From CAXSEF01 sp964236535 (GTDB lineage Bacteria > Pseudomonadota > Alphaproteobacteria > Acetobacterales > Acetobacteraceae): 28,013 nt of DNA. The translations under genes and the position numbers were made by a program. The stretch is taken from contig CAXSEF010000036.1 in NCBI GenBank assembly GCA_964236535.1, positions 1 through 28,013 of the forward strand. Direction: 5' to 3'. Of this stretch, positions 1 to 8,203 are shown in pieces (the first letter of the stretch is position 1; each line of letters opens with the position of its first letter). The notes beneath the pieces are model-generated. The model had not been told where the DNA came from. It made no database searches and saw only the letters and a program-made list of their open reading frames with translations.

Positions 1-78
1 CGAGTGAATCACAACCGACTCAGACCATTCAAGATGTTCCCAAATGGACACTTAGAAACCCGTTTTCTAGGAATAGAA

Positions 79-139
79 ATTCCAAAGGCTAAGCCAATGG
101 CTGCGTCAAGAGGCAGAGCCTCTAGCCTTGCTTGCCTGG
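79..139. repeat. Dispersed palindromic repeat, single unit (locus 1)
   Basis: Read on the minus strand this is one repeat unit: the outer motif GGCAAGCAAGGC, a hairpin AGAGGCTCTGCCTCT, a GACGC linker and a second, imperfect hairpin ending in CCTTTGGAAT. It lies just beyond the 3' end of the NADH dehydrogenase gene. Bases 1-78 hold no recognisable gene; a partner unit there, if any, is too degenerate to call. Confidence 0.75.
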
Positions 140-214
140 CCAGTCTCGCCCGTTGGTATCAGGCAACCCAAGCCGATGTCAGCAAGCGGGAGCTGATCCG
201 TCGAACCAGCCGCC

Positions 215-1591
215 TCAGTGCAGCTTGACCACTGGGGTGCCGCGCCGGCTGAGCGACCGGCCGATGGTGTCGGCCGCGACCCGCCAACTGCCGTGCAGCG
301 ACTGCTGATGCATCTTGTATAGGGACTGGTACATCATGCGCGCGAACCAGCCCTCGATGAACAGGTTCTTGCCGCGTAGAAACCCCATCAGGTTCCCCAC
401 CGTCGAATAGTGGCCAAGCGAGACCAGCGAACCGAAGTCACGGTAGCGGAACGGCTGCAGCGGCCTGCCCACCATGCGGGCGCGGAGCTGGCGCACCATG
501 TGCGAGGCCTCCTGGTGCGCGGCCTGTGCCCTCGGCGGCACGGTGCTGCCGTCGGGCAGCGGCACCGCGGCGCAGTCGCCGACGGCAAACACGTTTTCGT
601 CGCGCGTCGTCTGCAGCGTCGGCAGCGTGACCAGCTGGTTGACCTTGTTAGTCTCCAGGCCGCCAAGGTCGCGCAGGAAATCCGGCGCCTTCACCCCGGC
701 GGCCCAGACCACCAACTGGGCCGGCACGAAAGTGCTATCGCTCAGCCTGACGCCTTCGGCGGTCACCTCGCTGACGCGTGAGGCGCTACGCACCTCGACG
801 CCCATCGCGGTCAGCAACCGGAGCGTGGTGGCGCTGATGCGCTCTGGCAGCGCGGGCAGGATGCGTGGCGCCGCCTCGATCAGCACGATGCGGATGTCTT
901 GCTCCGGGCGGATGCGGGTAAAGCCGAAACCCACGACTTGGCGCACGGTGCGGTGCAGTTCGGCGGCGAGCTCGGTACCGGTGGCGCCGGCGCCGATGAT
1001 TGCGATGTGCAGCTGTCCGGGCCGTGCGCCGCCCTCCTGCGCGTTGGCGCGGAAGCAGGCGTTGACCAGCCGGCGGTTGAACCGGGCGGCCTGGTCCGGC
1101 GTCTCCAGCGGCACCGCGTGCTCGGCAGCACCCAGGGTGCCGAAATCGTTGGTGACGCTGCCGACCGCCATGATCAGGGTGTCGTAGCCGAAGCGGCGCT
1201 CGGGGGTGATCTCCCGCCCGTCCTCGTCGTGGTTTGCCGCCAGCTGCACCTCGCGCCGGTCACGATCGAGCAGCGTCATCTCGCCGAGCCGGTAGACGAA
1301 ATGGTGCCAGTGCGCCTGGGCAAGGTAGTTCAGTTCGTGCTCGGAACGGTTCATGCTGCCGGCTGCGACCGAGTGCAGCAGCGGCTTCCACAAATGGGTG
1401 CGGGCACGCTCGATCAGCGTGACCTCGGCACGGTTGTGCTTCGCCAGGGTGTCGCCGAGCCTGGTCACCAGACCGAGGCCGGCCGCGCCGCCGCCCACCA
1501 CGACGATGCGGTGCACACCAGTTGACACCGCGGGCTCTCCCTGCAGGGTCTCGCCGAAGTCGGTCATGGCAGCGGGAAGCTGGTCGGGCAT
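215..1591 (-). CDS. ndh: Type II NADH dehydrogenase (NAD(P)/FAD-dependent oxidoreductase)
   Basis: Predicted single-subunit, non-proton-pumping NADH:quinone oxidoreductase on the inner face of the membrane, passing electrons from NADH through FAD to ubiquinone. The 458-residue product has an FAD-binding GGGAAG at residues 33-38, a second dinucleotide motif GAGATG near residue 195 for NADH, the C-terminal FAD motif VFAVGDCAAVP, and AQAAHQ, matching the AQxAxQ quinone-site signature of bacterial NDH-2. The C-terminal stretch (FARMMYQSLYKMHQQSL) looks amphipathic, as expected for membrane attachment. The ATG at 1591 was chosen because AGGTAGA lies upstream; an in-frame ATG at 1648 has no ribosome site and adds 19 residues outside the fold. 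It follows the ATP synthase genes and the diiron protein on the same strand, but repeats separate them, so co-transcription is unproven. Confidence 0.9.
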   Translation of the reverse strand: MPDQLPAAMTDFGETLQGEPAVSTGVHRIVVVGGGAAGLGLVTRLGDTLAKHNRAEVTLIERARTHLWKPLLHSVAAGSMNRSEHELNYLAQAHWHHFVYRLGEMTLLDRDRREVQLAANHDEDGREITPERRFGYDTLIMAVGSVTNDFGTLGAAEHAVPLETPDQAARFNRRLVNACFRANAQEGGARPGQLHIAIIGAGATGTELAAELHRTVRQVVGFGFTRIRPEQDIRIVLIEAAPRILPALPERISATTLRLLTAMGVEVRSASRVSEVTAEGVRLSDSTFVPAQLVVWAAGVKAPDFLRDLGGLETNKVNQLVTLPTLQTTRDENVFAVGDCAAVPLPDGSTVPPRAQAAHQEASHMVRQLRARMVGRPLQPFRYRDFGSLVSLGHYSTVGNLMGFLRGKNLFIEGWFARMMYQSLYKMHQQSLHGSWRVAADTIGRSLSRRGTPVVKLH

Positions 1592-1670
1592 TGTTCTACC
1601 TGCAGCAATATTGGCAGAGGATAGCACCAGAGGCGCTGAGCCAGTCATGAAACCGTGGTGACTGGCAATG

Positions 1671-1735
1671 AGAAAGCAAGGCTTGGCCCGGATCCGTCAA
1701 AAGCCCTCTTGCCAGACATGAGCCCGCTGGAAACG
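1671..1735. repeat. Degenerate dispersed repeat (locus 2)
   Basis: The 179 bp between the diiron protein and the NADH dehydrogenase contains AAAGCAAGGC, a CCCGGATCCG linker, AAAGCCCTCTTG and CATGAGC in the order seen in better copies, but the hairpin arms no longer pair well. It is probably a decayed copy. Confidence 0.4.
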
Positions 1736-1770
1736 CCTTCGAAAAGCGACCCTGCTCCAGTTGCTGCGAA

Positions 1771-2604
1771 TCAGGCGGGGAGGCGAGTAACGTTCTCGCG
1801 CTCGAACTTGCGCTGCCGGCGCTGCATCAGGTTCCAGGCAAGCTTCGTCGACGCCGCCGACAGACGGCCACGCGGCGGCAAGCCCACGGATTTAAGTACC
1901 ATGCCCATGCTGCGCTCGATGTGGCGATAGCGGTAGAAGCTCATCGCCTGGCCCATGTAGGAGGCCATGCAGCGGGCATGATCGTAGGGGACCCCCACCG
2001 CATCGTTGCCGCAGTGGAAGGCGAAGGCCAGCTCGTCGTCCTCGGTCTCGGTGATGCGGCCGGCGGCGATGCGCAACCGTTTAAGCACGTTAATTTTTTC
2101 CCGGCCCAGGTAGCGCTTCATGTGGTCGTAGAAAAGCTTGAAGTGGCGGTACTCGTCGGCGGCGATCAGGCGGCAGACCTGCTTAAGCGCCGGCTCGTCG
2201 GTCGCATCGCCGAGCGCCGTATAGTATGACGAGGTCCCGGTCTCAACCATGCAGCGCGCGATCAGCTCGCCGGTGAGCGAGCCGCGCACCGAGACGTCGA
2301 CGTCGAGCGGTACCTGGTAGCCGGCCTTATAGCGGGCGAAAGACCCTTCGTAATCCCAGCTCGGGTCGGCGAGCATGGACCACTTTCCCAGTGCGTCGCC
2401 ATGCTGGACCTCCTCAATTGCCCAGTTGTCGGTAGCCTGGCGGAAGTCGGGGTCCTGCGAGAACACGTTCTTGAGGTAGATGGCGTAGTCGATGCCGTTG
2501 CGCTCGACCATGGCTGCGGCCTTGACCAGCGGGACGATGGCGGGGTCGACCTTCGTGGGGTCAAAGGCGTCCCAGGAGATCTCGTCGATCTGCCAGTGCT
2601 TCAT
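1771..2604 (-). CDS. Ferritin-like diiron protein
   Basis: A 277-residue soluble protein with the metal ligands of a four-helix diiron carboxylate protein: E34, E65xxH68, E121 and E151xxH154, i.e. two ExxH motifs each preceded by a lone glutamate. This layout is shared by rubrerythrin/ferritin-like proteins, tRNA hydroxylase MiaE and acyl-ACP-desaturase-like enzymes, so an O2- or peroxide-activating diiron site is well supported but the substrate is not. There is no signal peptide or membrane segment, and the C-terminus is basic (RRQRKFERENVTR). The ATG at 2604 puts the first ligand about 33 residues in, as expected for helix 1. It lies between the ATP synthase operon and the type II NADH dehydrogenase on the same strand, suggesting a respiratory or oxidative-stress role. 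I do not recognise a named gene. Confidence 0.8.
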   Translation of the reverse strand: MKHWQIDEISWDAFDPTKVDPAIVPLVKAAAMVERNGIDYAIYLKNVFSQDPDFRQATDNWAIEEVQHGDALGKWSMLADPSWDYEGSFARYKAGYQVPLDVDVSVRGSLTGELIARCMVETGTSSYYTALGDATDEPALKQVCRLIAADEYRHFKLFYDHMKRYLGREKINVLKRLRIAAGRITETEDDELAFAFHCGNDAVGVPYDHARCMASYMGQAMSFYRYRHIERSMGMVLKSVGLPPRGRLSAASTKLAWNLMQRRQRKFERENVTRLPA

Positions 2605-2650
2605 GGACGGGCTCTTTCATGCGGCTTCACGTCGGAGTTGAACGGCTTTC

Positions 2651-2803
2651 AGGCAAGCAGGACCAAGCTCTGCCAAAGGGCTGAGCCTTTTGGCAACCAT
2701 TTCTGAGGCGACGGAGCCCCGGGCTAGGCTGTGATCTTGACGAATGGATTCTCAAGGCTCGGCCTTGAGCAAACAGAGGCAGAGCCTCTAGCCTTGCCTG
2801 TCT
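2651..2803. repeat. Dispersed palindromic repeat, inverted pair (locus 3), likely atp operon terminator
   Basis: The left unit (2651-2706) begins GGCAAGCAGGACC and holds the hairpin CCAAAGGGCTGAGCCTTTTGG. The right unit (2742-2803) is inverted and carries AGAGGCAGAGCCTCT and CTCAAGGCTCGGCCTTGAG. It begins four bases after the atpC stop codon and reaches to within about 50 bp of the diiron gene start. Its hairpins could stop or attenuate transcription leaving the atp operon; no T-run follows, so a classical intrinsic terminator is not shown. Confidence 0.75.
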
Positions 2804-2807
2804 GCGC

Positions 2808-3206
2808 TCAGGGCGCCGCAGCAATCATGGCGTGAGCGGCCTGCAGACGGTCGAGGGCCGACTCGCGGGCATCGTTGTCGAGGCCTGCGGTCTGGTAGGC
2901 AGCCTGGGCTTCGCCGAGGCGTTGCTCGCCGACGGCGCGGTTGATCTCGGCGACCGGAACCGCCTCGTCGGCCAGGATCGTGCAGTTGGTCGGCGTGATC
3001 TCGGCGAACCCGCTGGCGACGTAGAAGCGGTCGGTGACGCGACCGCCCTCGTGTAACGTGATCACGCCGCCGCGCAGGGCGACCATCATCGGTGCGTGCT
3101 GCGGTGTAGCGGTCAGGTCGCCGTCCCATGCGGGCATCACCACCATGTCGACCGGGCGCTTGAGCAGAACCCGGTCCGGGCTGACAATCTCAAGGTCGAT
3201 CGGCAT
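2808..3206 (-). CDS. atpC: F1 ATP synthase epsilon subunit
   Basis: Central-stalk subunit that couples rotor rotation to the catalytic head and can inhibit ATP hydrolysis. The 132-residue protein has the N-terminal beta-sandwich expected of epsilon, with family signature GDLTATPQHAPMMVALRGGVI around residues 29-49 (compare GxxxxLPxHAPxxxxLxxG), and a C-terminal helical pair. The ATG at 3206 has GAAGGAAA upstream and lies 34 bp after atpD. It is the last gene of the operon; a repeat pair follows its stop codon closely. Confidence 0.96.
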   Translation of the reverse strand: MPIDLEIVSPDRVLLKRPVDMVVMPAWDGDLTATPQHAPMMVALRGGVITLHEGGRVTDRFYVASGFAEITPTNCTILADEAVPVAEINRAVGEQRLGEAQAAYQTAGLDNDARESALDRLQAAHAMIAAAP

Positions 3207-3240
3207 CAGCGTGTTTCCTTCGTCGTCGAATACCCGCGAT

Positions 3241-4683
3241 TCACGCCTTTTCCTTCATGGACTCGGCTTTCTTGACGACCTCGTCGATGGTGCCGACCAT
3301 GTAGAACGCGGCCTCGGGCAGGGCGTCGTGCTTGCCGTCGCAGATCTCGCGGAACGAGCGGATAGTGTCCTCGACCTTGACGAACACGCCGGGGCTGCCG
3401 GTGAAAACCTCGGCGACGTGGAACGGCTGGCTGAGGAAGCGCTGGATGCGGCGCGCGCGGGCGACGGTCTGCTTGTCCTCCTCAGACAGCTCGTCCATGC
3501 CGAGAATGGCAATGATGTCCTGCAGGCTCTTGTAGGTCTGCAGGATTTTCTGCACATCGCGCGCGGTCTGGTAATGCTCGTCACCGACGATGCGCGGGTC
3601 CAGCGAGCGCGAGGTCGAGTCCAGCGGGTCGACGGCAGGGTAGATGCCCAGCTCGGCGATCTGGCGGTTCAGCACCGTGGTCGCGTCGAGGTGGGCGAAC
3701 GAGGTGGCGGGCGCCGGGTCGGTCAGGTCGTCGGCGGGCACGTAGATTGCCTGCACCGAGGTGATCGAGCCCTTCTTGGTCGAGGTGATGCGCTCCTGCA
3801 GCGCGCCCATGTCGGTGGCCAGCGTCGGCTGGTAGCCCACCGCGGAGGGAATGCGGCCAAGGAGTGCGGAGACTTCGGCGCCGGCCTGGGTGAAGCGGAA
3901 GATGTTGTCGACGAAGAACAGCACGTCCTGGCCTTCCTCGTCGCGGAAGTACTCGGCGAGCGTCAGGCCGGACAGCGCGACCCGGGCGCGCGCACCCGGC
4001 GGCTCGTTCATCTGGCCGTATACCAGGGCGACCTTGGAGCCGTCGGTGTTGCCCTCGCCGAGCTTGATCACGCCCGCATCCATCATCTCGTGGTACAGAT
4101 CGTTGCCTTCGCGGGTCCGCTCGCCTACGCCCGCGAACACCGACACGCCGCCGGCGCCGAGGGCGACGTTGTTTATTAGCTCCTGGATCAGCACGGTCTT
4201 GCCCACGCCGGCGCCGCCAAAAAGGCCGACCTTGCCACCCTTCAGGTAGGGGGCGAGCAGGTCAACGACCTTGATCCCGGTGACCAGGATCTCGGAGCTG
4301 GTGGCCTGCTCCTCGAAGGTCGGCGCGCTGCGGTGGATCGGCATGCGCTGGGTCGAGGGCACCGGGCCGCGGTCGTCGATCGGCTCGCCGATCACGTTCA
4401 TGATGCGGCCGAGCACGCCAGGGCCGACCGGCATGCTGATCGGTGCGCCGGTGTCCTTGACCTCCTGGCCGCGCACCATACCGTCCGTGGTGTCCATGGC
4501 GATACAGCGGACGGTGCGCTCGCCCAGTTCCTGTGCCACCTCCAGCACCAGGATCCGGTCGCCCATTTTGGTGACCAATGCGTTCTGGATGAACGGCAGC
4601 TCACCCTCGAACTGCACATCCACGACCGCGCCGGTAATCTGGCTGACACGGCCGACGTTGTTGCGCGCGCTGGTTCCGGACAT
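3241..4683 (-). CDS. atpD: F1 ATP synthase beta subunit
   Basis: Catalytic subunit of F1; three copies alternate with alpha and make ATP from ADP and phosphate. The 480-residue product has the Walker A motif GGAGVGKT at residues 156-163, the Walker B strand VLFFVDNIFRF, the arginine/tyrosine region GRIPSAVGYQPTL and the DELSEED lever. The reading frame stays open 24 codons further upstream, but that stretch encodes repeat DNA (CAAGCAAGC) and has no ribosome site. The ATG at 4683, with GAGGGGAAC upstream and MSGTSARNNVGRVSQITG as N-terminus, fits the family. Unusually, 160 bp of repeat-derived sequence separates it from atpG, whereas the other operon junctions are 1-34 bp. Confidence 0.97.
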   Translation of the reverse strand: MSGTSARNNVGRVSQITGAVVDVQFEGELPFIQNALVTKMGDRILVLEVAQELGERTVRCIAMDTTDGMVRGQEVKDTGAPISMPVGPGVLGRIMNVIGEPIDDRGPVPSTQRMPIHRSAPTFEEQATSSEILVTGIKVVDLLAPYLKGGKVGLFGGAGVGKTVLIQELINNVALGAGGVSVFAGVGERTREGNDLYHEMMDAGVIKLGEGNTDGSKVALVYGQMNEPPGARARVALSGLTLAEYFRDEEGQDVLFFVDNIFRFTQAGAEVSALLGRIPSAVGYQPTLATDMGALQERITSTKKGSITSVQAIYVPADDLTDPAPATSFAHLDATTVLNRQIAELGIYPAVDPLDSTSRSLDPRIVGDEHYQTARDVQKILQTYKSLQDIIAILGMDELSEEDKQTVARARRIQRFLSQPFHVAEVFTGSPGVFVKVEDTIRSFREICDGKHDALPEAAFYMVGTIDEVVKKAESMKEKA

Positions 4684-4715
4684 GGCTCTCGTTCCCCTCG
4701 ACTGCGCGACCTGGC

Positions 4716-4843
4716 GCATACGTTCAAGCAAGCAAAGCTGGGTGCATACGTTCAAGCAAGCAAGGAGAGGGAGCTGTCCTCGTCCCGCAAAGGGTCTGCT
4801 CTGTCGAGCACGGGCTCTTCGATTCTGTCCCGAAGAAAGGCGC
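4716..4843. repeat. Dispersed repeat inside the atp operon with a 20-bp direct duplication (locus 4)
   Basis: The atpG-atpD spacer holds two identical copies of GCATACGTTCAAGCAAGCAA at 4716-4735 and 4744-4763. The second runs into a diverged repeat unit (AGGAGAGGGAGCTGTCCTC, then CCCGCAAAGGGTCTG). A short hairpin (TCGAGC-ACGG-GCTCTTCGA, imperfect) and TTCGATTCTGTCCCGAA follow towards atpG. The copy is therefore inside an essential transcription unit. Confidence 0.7.
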
Positions 4844-5728
4844 CTAGACGGCTTCGGCTCCGGAGATGATCTCGATCAGCTCACTGGTAATGTTGGCCTG
4901 GCGGGTGCGGTTGTAGTTCAGCGTGAGGCGGTTGATCATGTCGCCGGCATTGCGCGTGGCGTTGTCCATCGAACTCATGCGGGCACCGTGCTCGCCGGCG
5001 CCGCTTTCCAGCAGCGCGCGGTAGATCTGGACCGACAGATTCTGCGGCAGCAGCCGATCCAGGATGGATTCCTCGTCCGGCTCGTACTCGTAGATCGCAC
5101 GCAAGCCGCTGGCCGCCTCCGCGGAGCGTTCCGGCAGCGGCAGTGGGATCAACTGCATCTCGGTGGGCACCTGCGAGATCACCGACATGAAGCGGTTGTA
5201 TACGAGCGTGCACACGTCGAATTCGCCGCGCGACAGCATTCCGGCAAGTCGGTCCCCTAGTTCGCGCGCCTGCGCGAACTCGATCCGTTTGATCCCGGCA
5301 TAGCTGACGTCGTGCACGATCTTGGCGGCAAACTCGCGGCGCAGATAGTCACGGCCCTTGCGGCCGACTGGCATCAGCTTGGCGGTTTTGCCCTCGGATT
5401 CCAGCCTGCGAACCAAGCTGCGCGTCATCCGGCCGATCTGGGAGTTGAACGCGCCTGCCAGGCCGCGATCGGCGGTGATCGGCACGATCAGATGGACCTG
5501 GTCGCGTCCGGTGCCAGCAAGCATCTGCGGCGCACCGGGAGTTCCGGCGACATTGACCGCGAGCGAGGCCAGCATTCGCTCCATCGCCAGCGCGTAGGGA
5601 CGGGCCGCCTCGGCCTGGCTCTGCGCGCGGCGCAGCTTGGACGCTGCGACCATCTTCATCGCCGAGGTGATCTTGCGTGTCGACTTCACGCTGTTGATCC
5701 GGCCTCGGAGGTCCTTCAGGCTGGGCAT
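4844..5728 (-). CDS. atpG: F1 ATP synthase gamma subunit
   Basis: The asymmetric rotor shaft inside the alpha3beta3 head. The 294-residue protein opens with MPSLKDLRGRINSVKSTRKI and ends NYNRTRQANITSELIEIISG; these N- and C-terminal segments form the conserved coiled-coil shaft. The middle holds the Rossmann-like domain (LIVPITADRGLAGAFN). The open frame extends 40 codons upstream into atpA in another frame, but the ATG at 5728 is preceded by GAGGAAGGAT and fits the family. The stop codon is followed by a 160-bp repeat-containing gap before atpD. Confidence 0.97.
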   Translation of the reverse strand: MPSLKDLRGRINSVKSTRKITSAMKMVAASKLRRAQSQAEAARPYALAMERMLASLAVNVAGTPGAPQMLAGTGRDQVHLIVPITADRGLAGAFNSQIGRMTRSLVRRLESEGKTAKLMPVGRKGRDYLRREFAAKIVHDVSYAGIKRIEFAQARELGDRLAGMLSRGEFDVCTLVYNRFMSVISQVPTEMQLIPLPLPERSAEAASGLRAIYEYEPDEESILDRLLPQNLSVQIYRALLESGAGEHGARMSSMDNATRNAGDMINRLTLNYNRTRQANITSELIEIISGAEAV

Positions 5729-5738
5729 CGATCCTTCC

Positions 5739-7268
5739 TCAGGCGGTGAAGCGCTTGACAAGGCCGTCAAGGAACGCCGCCAGCTTGGCCTCGACGTCCT
5801 TTTTGATCTCACGGTCGTTGCGGATTGATCCCAGGATGTCGCTGCCACGCAGCTCGCTCAACATCTGCTGCTCGAAGCGGCCGATCTGCGCGAGGTCGAT
5901 CTTGTCGAGATAGCCTCGGGTGCCGGCGAAGATCACCACCACCTGCTCTTCGACCGGAACCGGCGCGAACTGCGGCTGCTTGAGGATCTCGGTCAGCCGG
6001 GCGCCGCGCGACAGCAACTGCTGCGTGGAGGCGTCGAGGTCCGACGAGAACTGCGCGAAGGCCGCCATCTCGCGGTACTGCGCGAGGTCCAGCTTGATCT
6101 TGCCGGCAACCTGCTTCATCGCCTTGATCTGTGCCGCCGAGCCGACGCGCGACACGCTCAGCCCGACGTTGACCGCCGGGCGGATACCGCGGAAGAACAG
6201 TTCGGTCTCCAGGAAGATCTGGCCGTCTGTGATGGAGATGACGTTGGTCGGGATGTAGGCGGACACGTCGCCGGCCTGGGTCTCGATCACCGGCATCGCG
6301 GTCAGGGAGCCGGCGCCGAACGCGTCGCTCATTTTGGCCGCGCGCTCCAGCAGGCGGGAGTGCAGGTAGAACACGTCGCCCGGGTAGGCCTCGCGGCCGG
6401 GGGGGCGGCGCAGCAGCAGCGACATCTGGCGATAGGCGACGGCCTGCTTCGACAGGTCGTCGTAGAAGATGACCGCGTGCATCGCGTTGTCGCGGAAGTA
6501 CTCGCCCATCGTGGCGCCGGTGTAAGGCGCCAAAAACTGCATCGGCGCCGGGTCCGACGCGGTGGCGGCGACGACGATGGAGTACTCCATCGCGCCGTAT
6601 TCCTCGAGCGTGCGCACGAGTTGCGCAACGGTGGAGCGCTTCTGCCCGATCGCGACGTAGATGCAGTAGAGCTTCTTGCTTTCGTCGGTGCCAGCGTTGG
6701 TCTGCTTCTGGTTGATTATGGTGTCGAGAATCACCGCGGTCTTGCCGGTCTGTCGGTCGCCGATGATCAGCTCGCGCTGCCCGCGGCCCACCGGAATCAG
6801 GCTGTCGATCGACTTTATGCCGGTCTGCATCGGCTCGTGCACCGACTTGCGCGGGATGATGCCCGGCGCCTTCACTTCGACGCGCATCAGCTTGGTGTCG
6901 ACCAGCGGGCCCTTGCCGTCGATCGGCTGGCCCAGCCCGTCGACCACGCGGCCGAGCAGCCCGCGCCCGGCAGGAACTTCGACGATAGAGCCGGTGCGGC
7001 TGACGGTGTCGCCCTCGCGGATGCCCTTGTCGTCGCCGAAGATGACCACGCCGACATTGTCGGTCTCAAGGTTCAGTGCCATGCCGCGCAGCCCGACCGA
7101 GGGGAACTCGACCATCTCGCCGGCCATGACGTTCTGCAGCCCGAACACGCGGGCGATGCCGTCGCCGACGCTGAGCACCTGCCCGGTCTCGGCGACGTTG
7201 GCCTCGCTGTCGAAGCTCGCGATCTGCTGCTTCAGGATCTCCGAGATCTCGGCGGGACGGATTTCCAT
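5739..7268 (-). CDS. atpA: F1 ATP synthase alpha subunit
   Basis: Non-catalytic nucleotide-binding subunit of F1, partner of beta. The product is 509 residues, the usual length. Visible signatures are the N-terminal MEIRPAEISEILKQQI that docks delta, the Walker A motif GDRQTGKT near residue 170, VAIGQKRSTVAQLV, the VIFYDDLSKQAVAYRQ strand and PGREAYPGDVFYLHSRLLERAAK. The ATG at 7268 lies one base beyond the atpH stop codon with AAGGGAG as ribosome site, so translational coupling is likely. atpG begins 10 bp after its stop. Confidence 0.98.
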   Translation of the reverse strand: MEIRPAEISEILKQQIASFDSEANVAETGQVLSVGDGIARVFGLQNVMAGEMVEFPSVGLRGMALNLETDNVGVVIFGDDKGIREGDTVSRTGSIVEVPAGRGLLGRVVDGLGQPIDGKGPLVDTKLMRVEVKAPGIIPRKSVHEPMQTGIKSIDSLIPVGRGQRELIIGDRQTGKTAVILDTIINQKQTNAGTDESKKLYCIYVAIGQKRSTVAQLVRTLEEYGAMEYSIVVAATASDPAPMQFLAPYTGATMGEYFRDNAMHAVIFYDDLSKQAVAYRQMSLLLRRPPGREAYPGDVFYLHSRLLERAAKMSDAFGAGSLTAMPVIETQAGDVSAYIPTNVISITDGQIFLETELFFRGIRPAVNVGLSVSRVGSAAQIKAMKQVAGKIKLDLAQYREMAAFAQFSSDLDASTQQLLSRGARLTEILKQPQFAPVPVEEQVVVIFAGTRGYLDKIDLAQIGRFEQQMLSELRGSDILGSIRNDREIKKDVEAKLAAFLDGLVKRFTA

Positions 7269-7269
7269 G

Positions 7270-7869
7270 TCAGGCGGCTCCCTTCATCGCGTATTGCAGG
7301 CGCTGCAGCCGCGACTTGATGCTTGAGTCGTAAAGGCGCGCGCCGATCCGCACGACGATGCCACCGAGCAGGTTCTGGTCGACGCGCTCGTCGATGCTGA
7401 CGCGGCCGTAGCCGGCCTCAATCAGCCGGGCGCGCAACTGCTCCCGCTGCACGTCGGACAGCTTGTGCGCCGAGGACACCTGGGCAAGCACCACGCCGCG
7501 GCGCTCGGCGACCAGGACGGCAAAGGCCACCACGATCGAGCGCAGCTGCGCCAGGCGTCGGTTGTTCGCGACCACGCCCACGAAGTTCTGCACGGTCTTA
7601 CTGAAGCCCTGGCCAGTCAGCACGGCGGAGACCGCGCCGCGCGATTGCGCGACATCGACCAGCGGGCTCTCTAGCAGGCGGCGCAACGGCGCGCTGGCGT
7701 CGATCAGGCGGCCTAATCCCTCCATCTGGTCCACCACGGCATCAAGCTGCGCATGTTCGTCGGCAAAGCCGTAAAGCGCCGCCGCGTAGCGATCGGCGAG
7801 ACCGCCGCCGCGGGATAGGGTCGTTGCGTCTGCGGCCAAGGGTTGTGTCCGTCGCTCGTCGGCATTCAC
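7270..7869 (-). CDS. atpH: F1 ATP synthase delta subunit
   Basis: Peripheral-stalk subunit that links the alpha3beta3 head to the b subunits of F0. From a GTG at 7869 the product is 199 residues; LADRYAAALYGFADE near residue 25 is the usual start of the helical N-terminal domain, and LLGGIVVRIGARLYDSSIKSRLQRL is the conserved C-terminus. The frame is open up to 8142, but upstream residues are arginine- and proline-rich with no family likeness. GTG with a weak GGTGA site is the best visible start; one or two codons either way remain possible. It is the first gene of the atp operon. The F0 genes are absent, normal for alphaproteobacteria. Confidence 0.93.
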   Translation of the reverse strand: MNADERRTQPLAADATTLSRGGGLADRYAAALYGFADEHAQLDAVVDQMEGLGRLIDASAPLRRLLESPLVDVAQSRGAVSAVLTGQGFSKTVQNFVGVVANNRRLAQLRSIVVAFAVLVAERRGVVLAQVSSAHKLSDVQREQLRARLIEAGYGRVSIDERVDQNLLGGIVVRIGARLYDSSIKSRLQRLQYAMKGAA

Positions 7870-8203
7870 GGCAAATTCACCGGTTGCGCGGCCTCTACCA
7901 TGGGGGTGCAGGGCACGCAACGCCGGGTGGCGAAGCAGGCAAAGCCGGGCGCTGCGCGGACCAGCCAGAGACCGGTGGTTCAGGCGTGCGCTGATAGAGG
8001 ACCGTTTCTCGGCGGCTTCCACAATGCCTGGTTGCGTGCCACAGCGCCGCTCAAGGGTGAGTCCGGGTCTGCAGGATCGGGCGCTCCGGGGGCTTCCGCC
8101 TTCGCGCCTCGCAGTGCCGATTGTGCCCGTCGCAGCCTTCAAACCTCCGGGAACTGCTCCATCTCGCCACCGATAACCAACGCTATCATATGGGTGCCGT
8201 CAT
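7870..8203. promoter_or_regulatory. Divergent intergenic region upstream of the atp operon and the S4 gene
   Basis: A gap of about 330 bp between the divergent starts of atpH and the S4-domain gene must contain promoters for both. I cannot assign -35/-10 boxes confidently. A possible worn repeat unit is visible at about 7934-7970 (GCAGGCAAAGCCGGGCGCTG). CATATG occurs twice just before the S4 start, the second copy overlapping its ATG. Confidence 0.4.

Noticed and set aside
4..228. Short open frame at the window start
   Set aside because: It runs through repeat locus 1 and overlaps the 3' end of ndh; no ribosome site or family likeness.
3034..4179. 381-codon open frame antisense to atpD
   Set aside because: It lies opposite a certain atpD, has no recognisable domain, and its composition is that expected from the complement of GC-rich codons.
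6360..7319. 319-codon open frame antisense to atpA
   Set aside because: A shadow of a highly conserved gene with no motif or ribosome site of its own.
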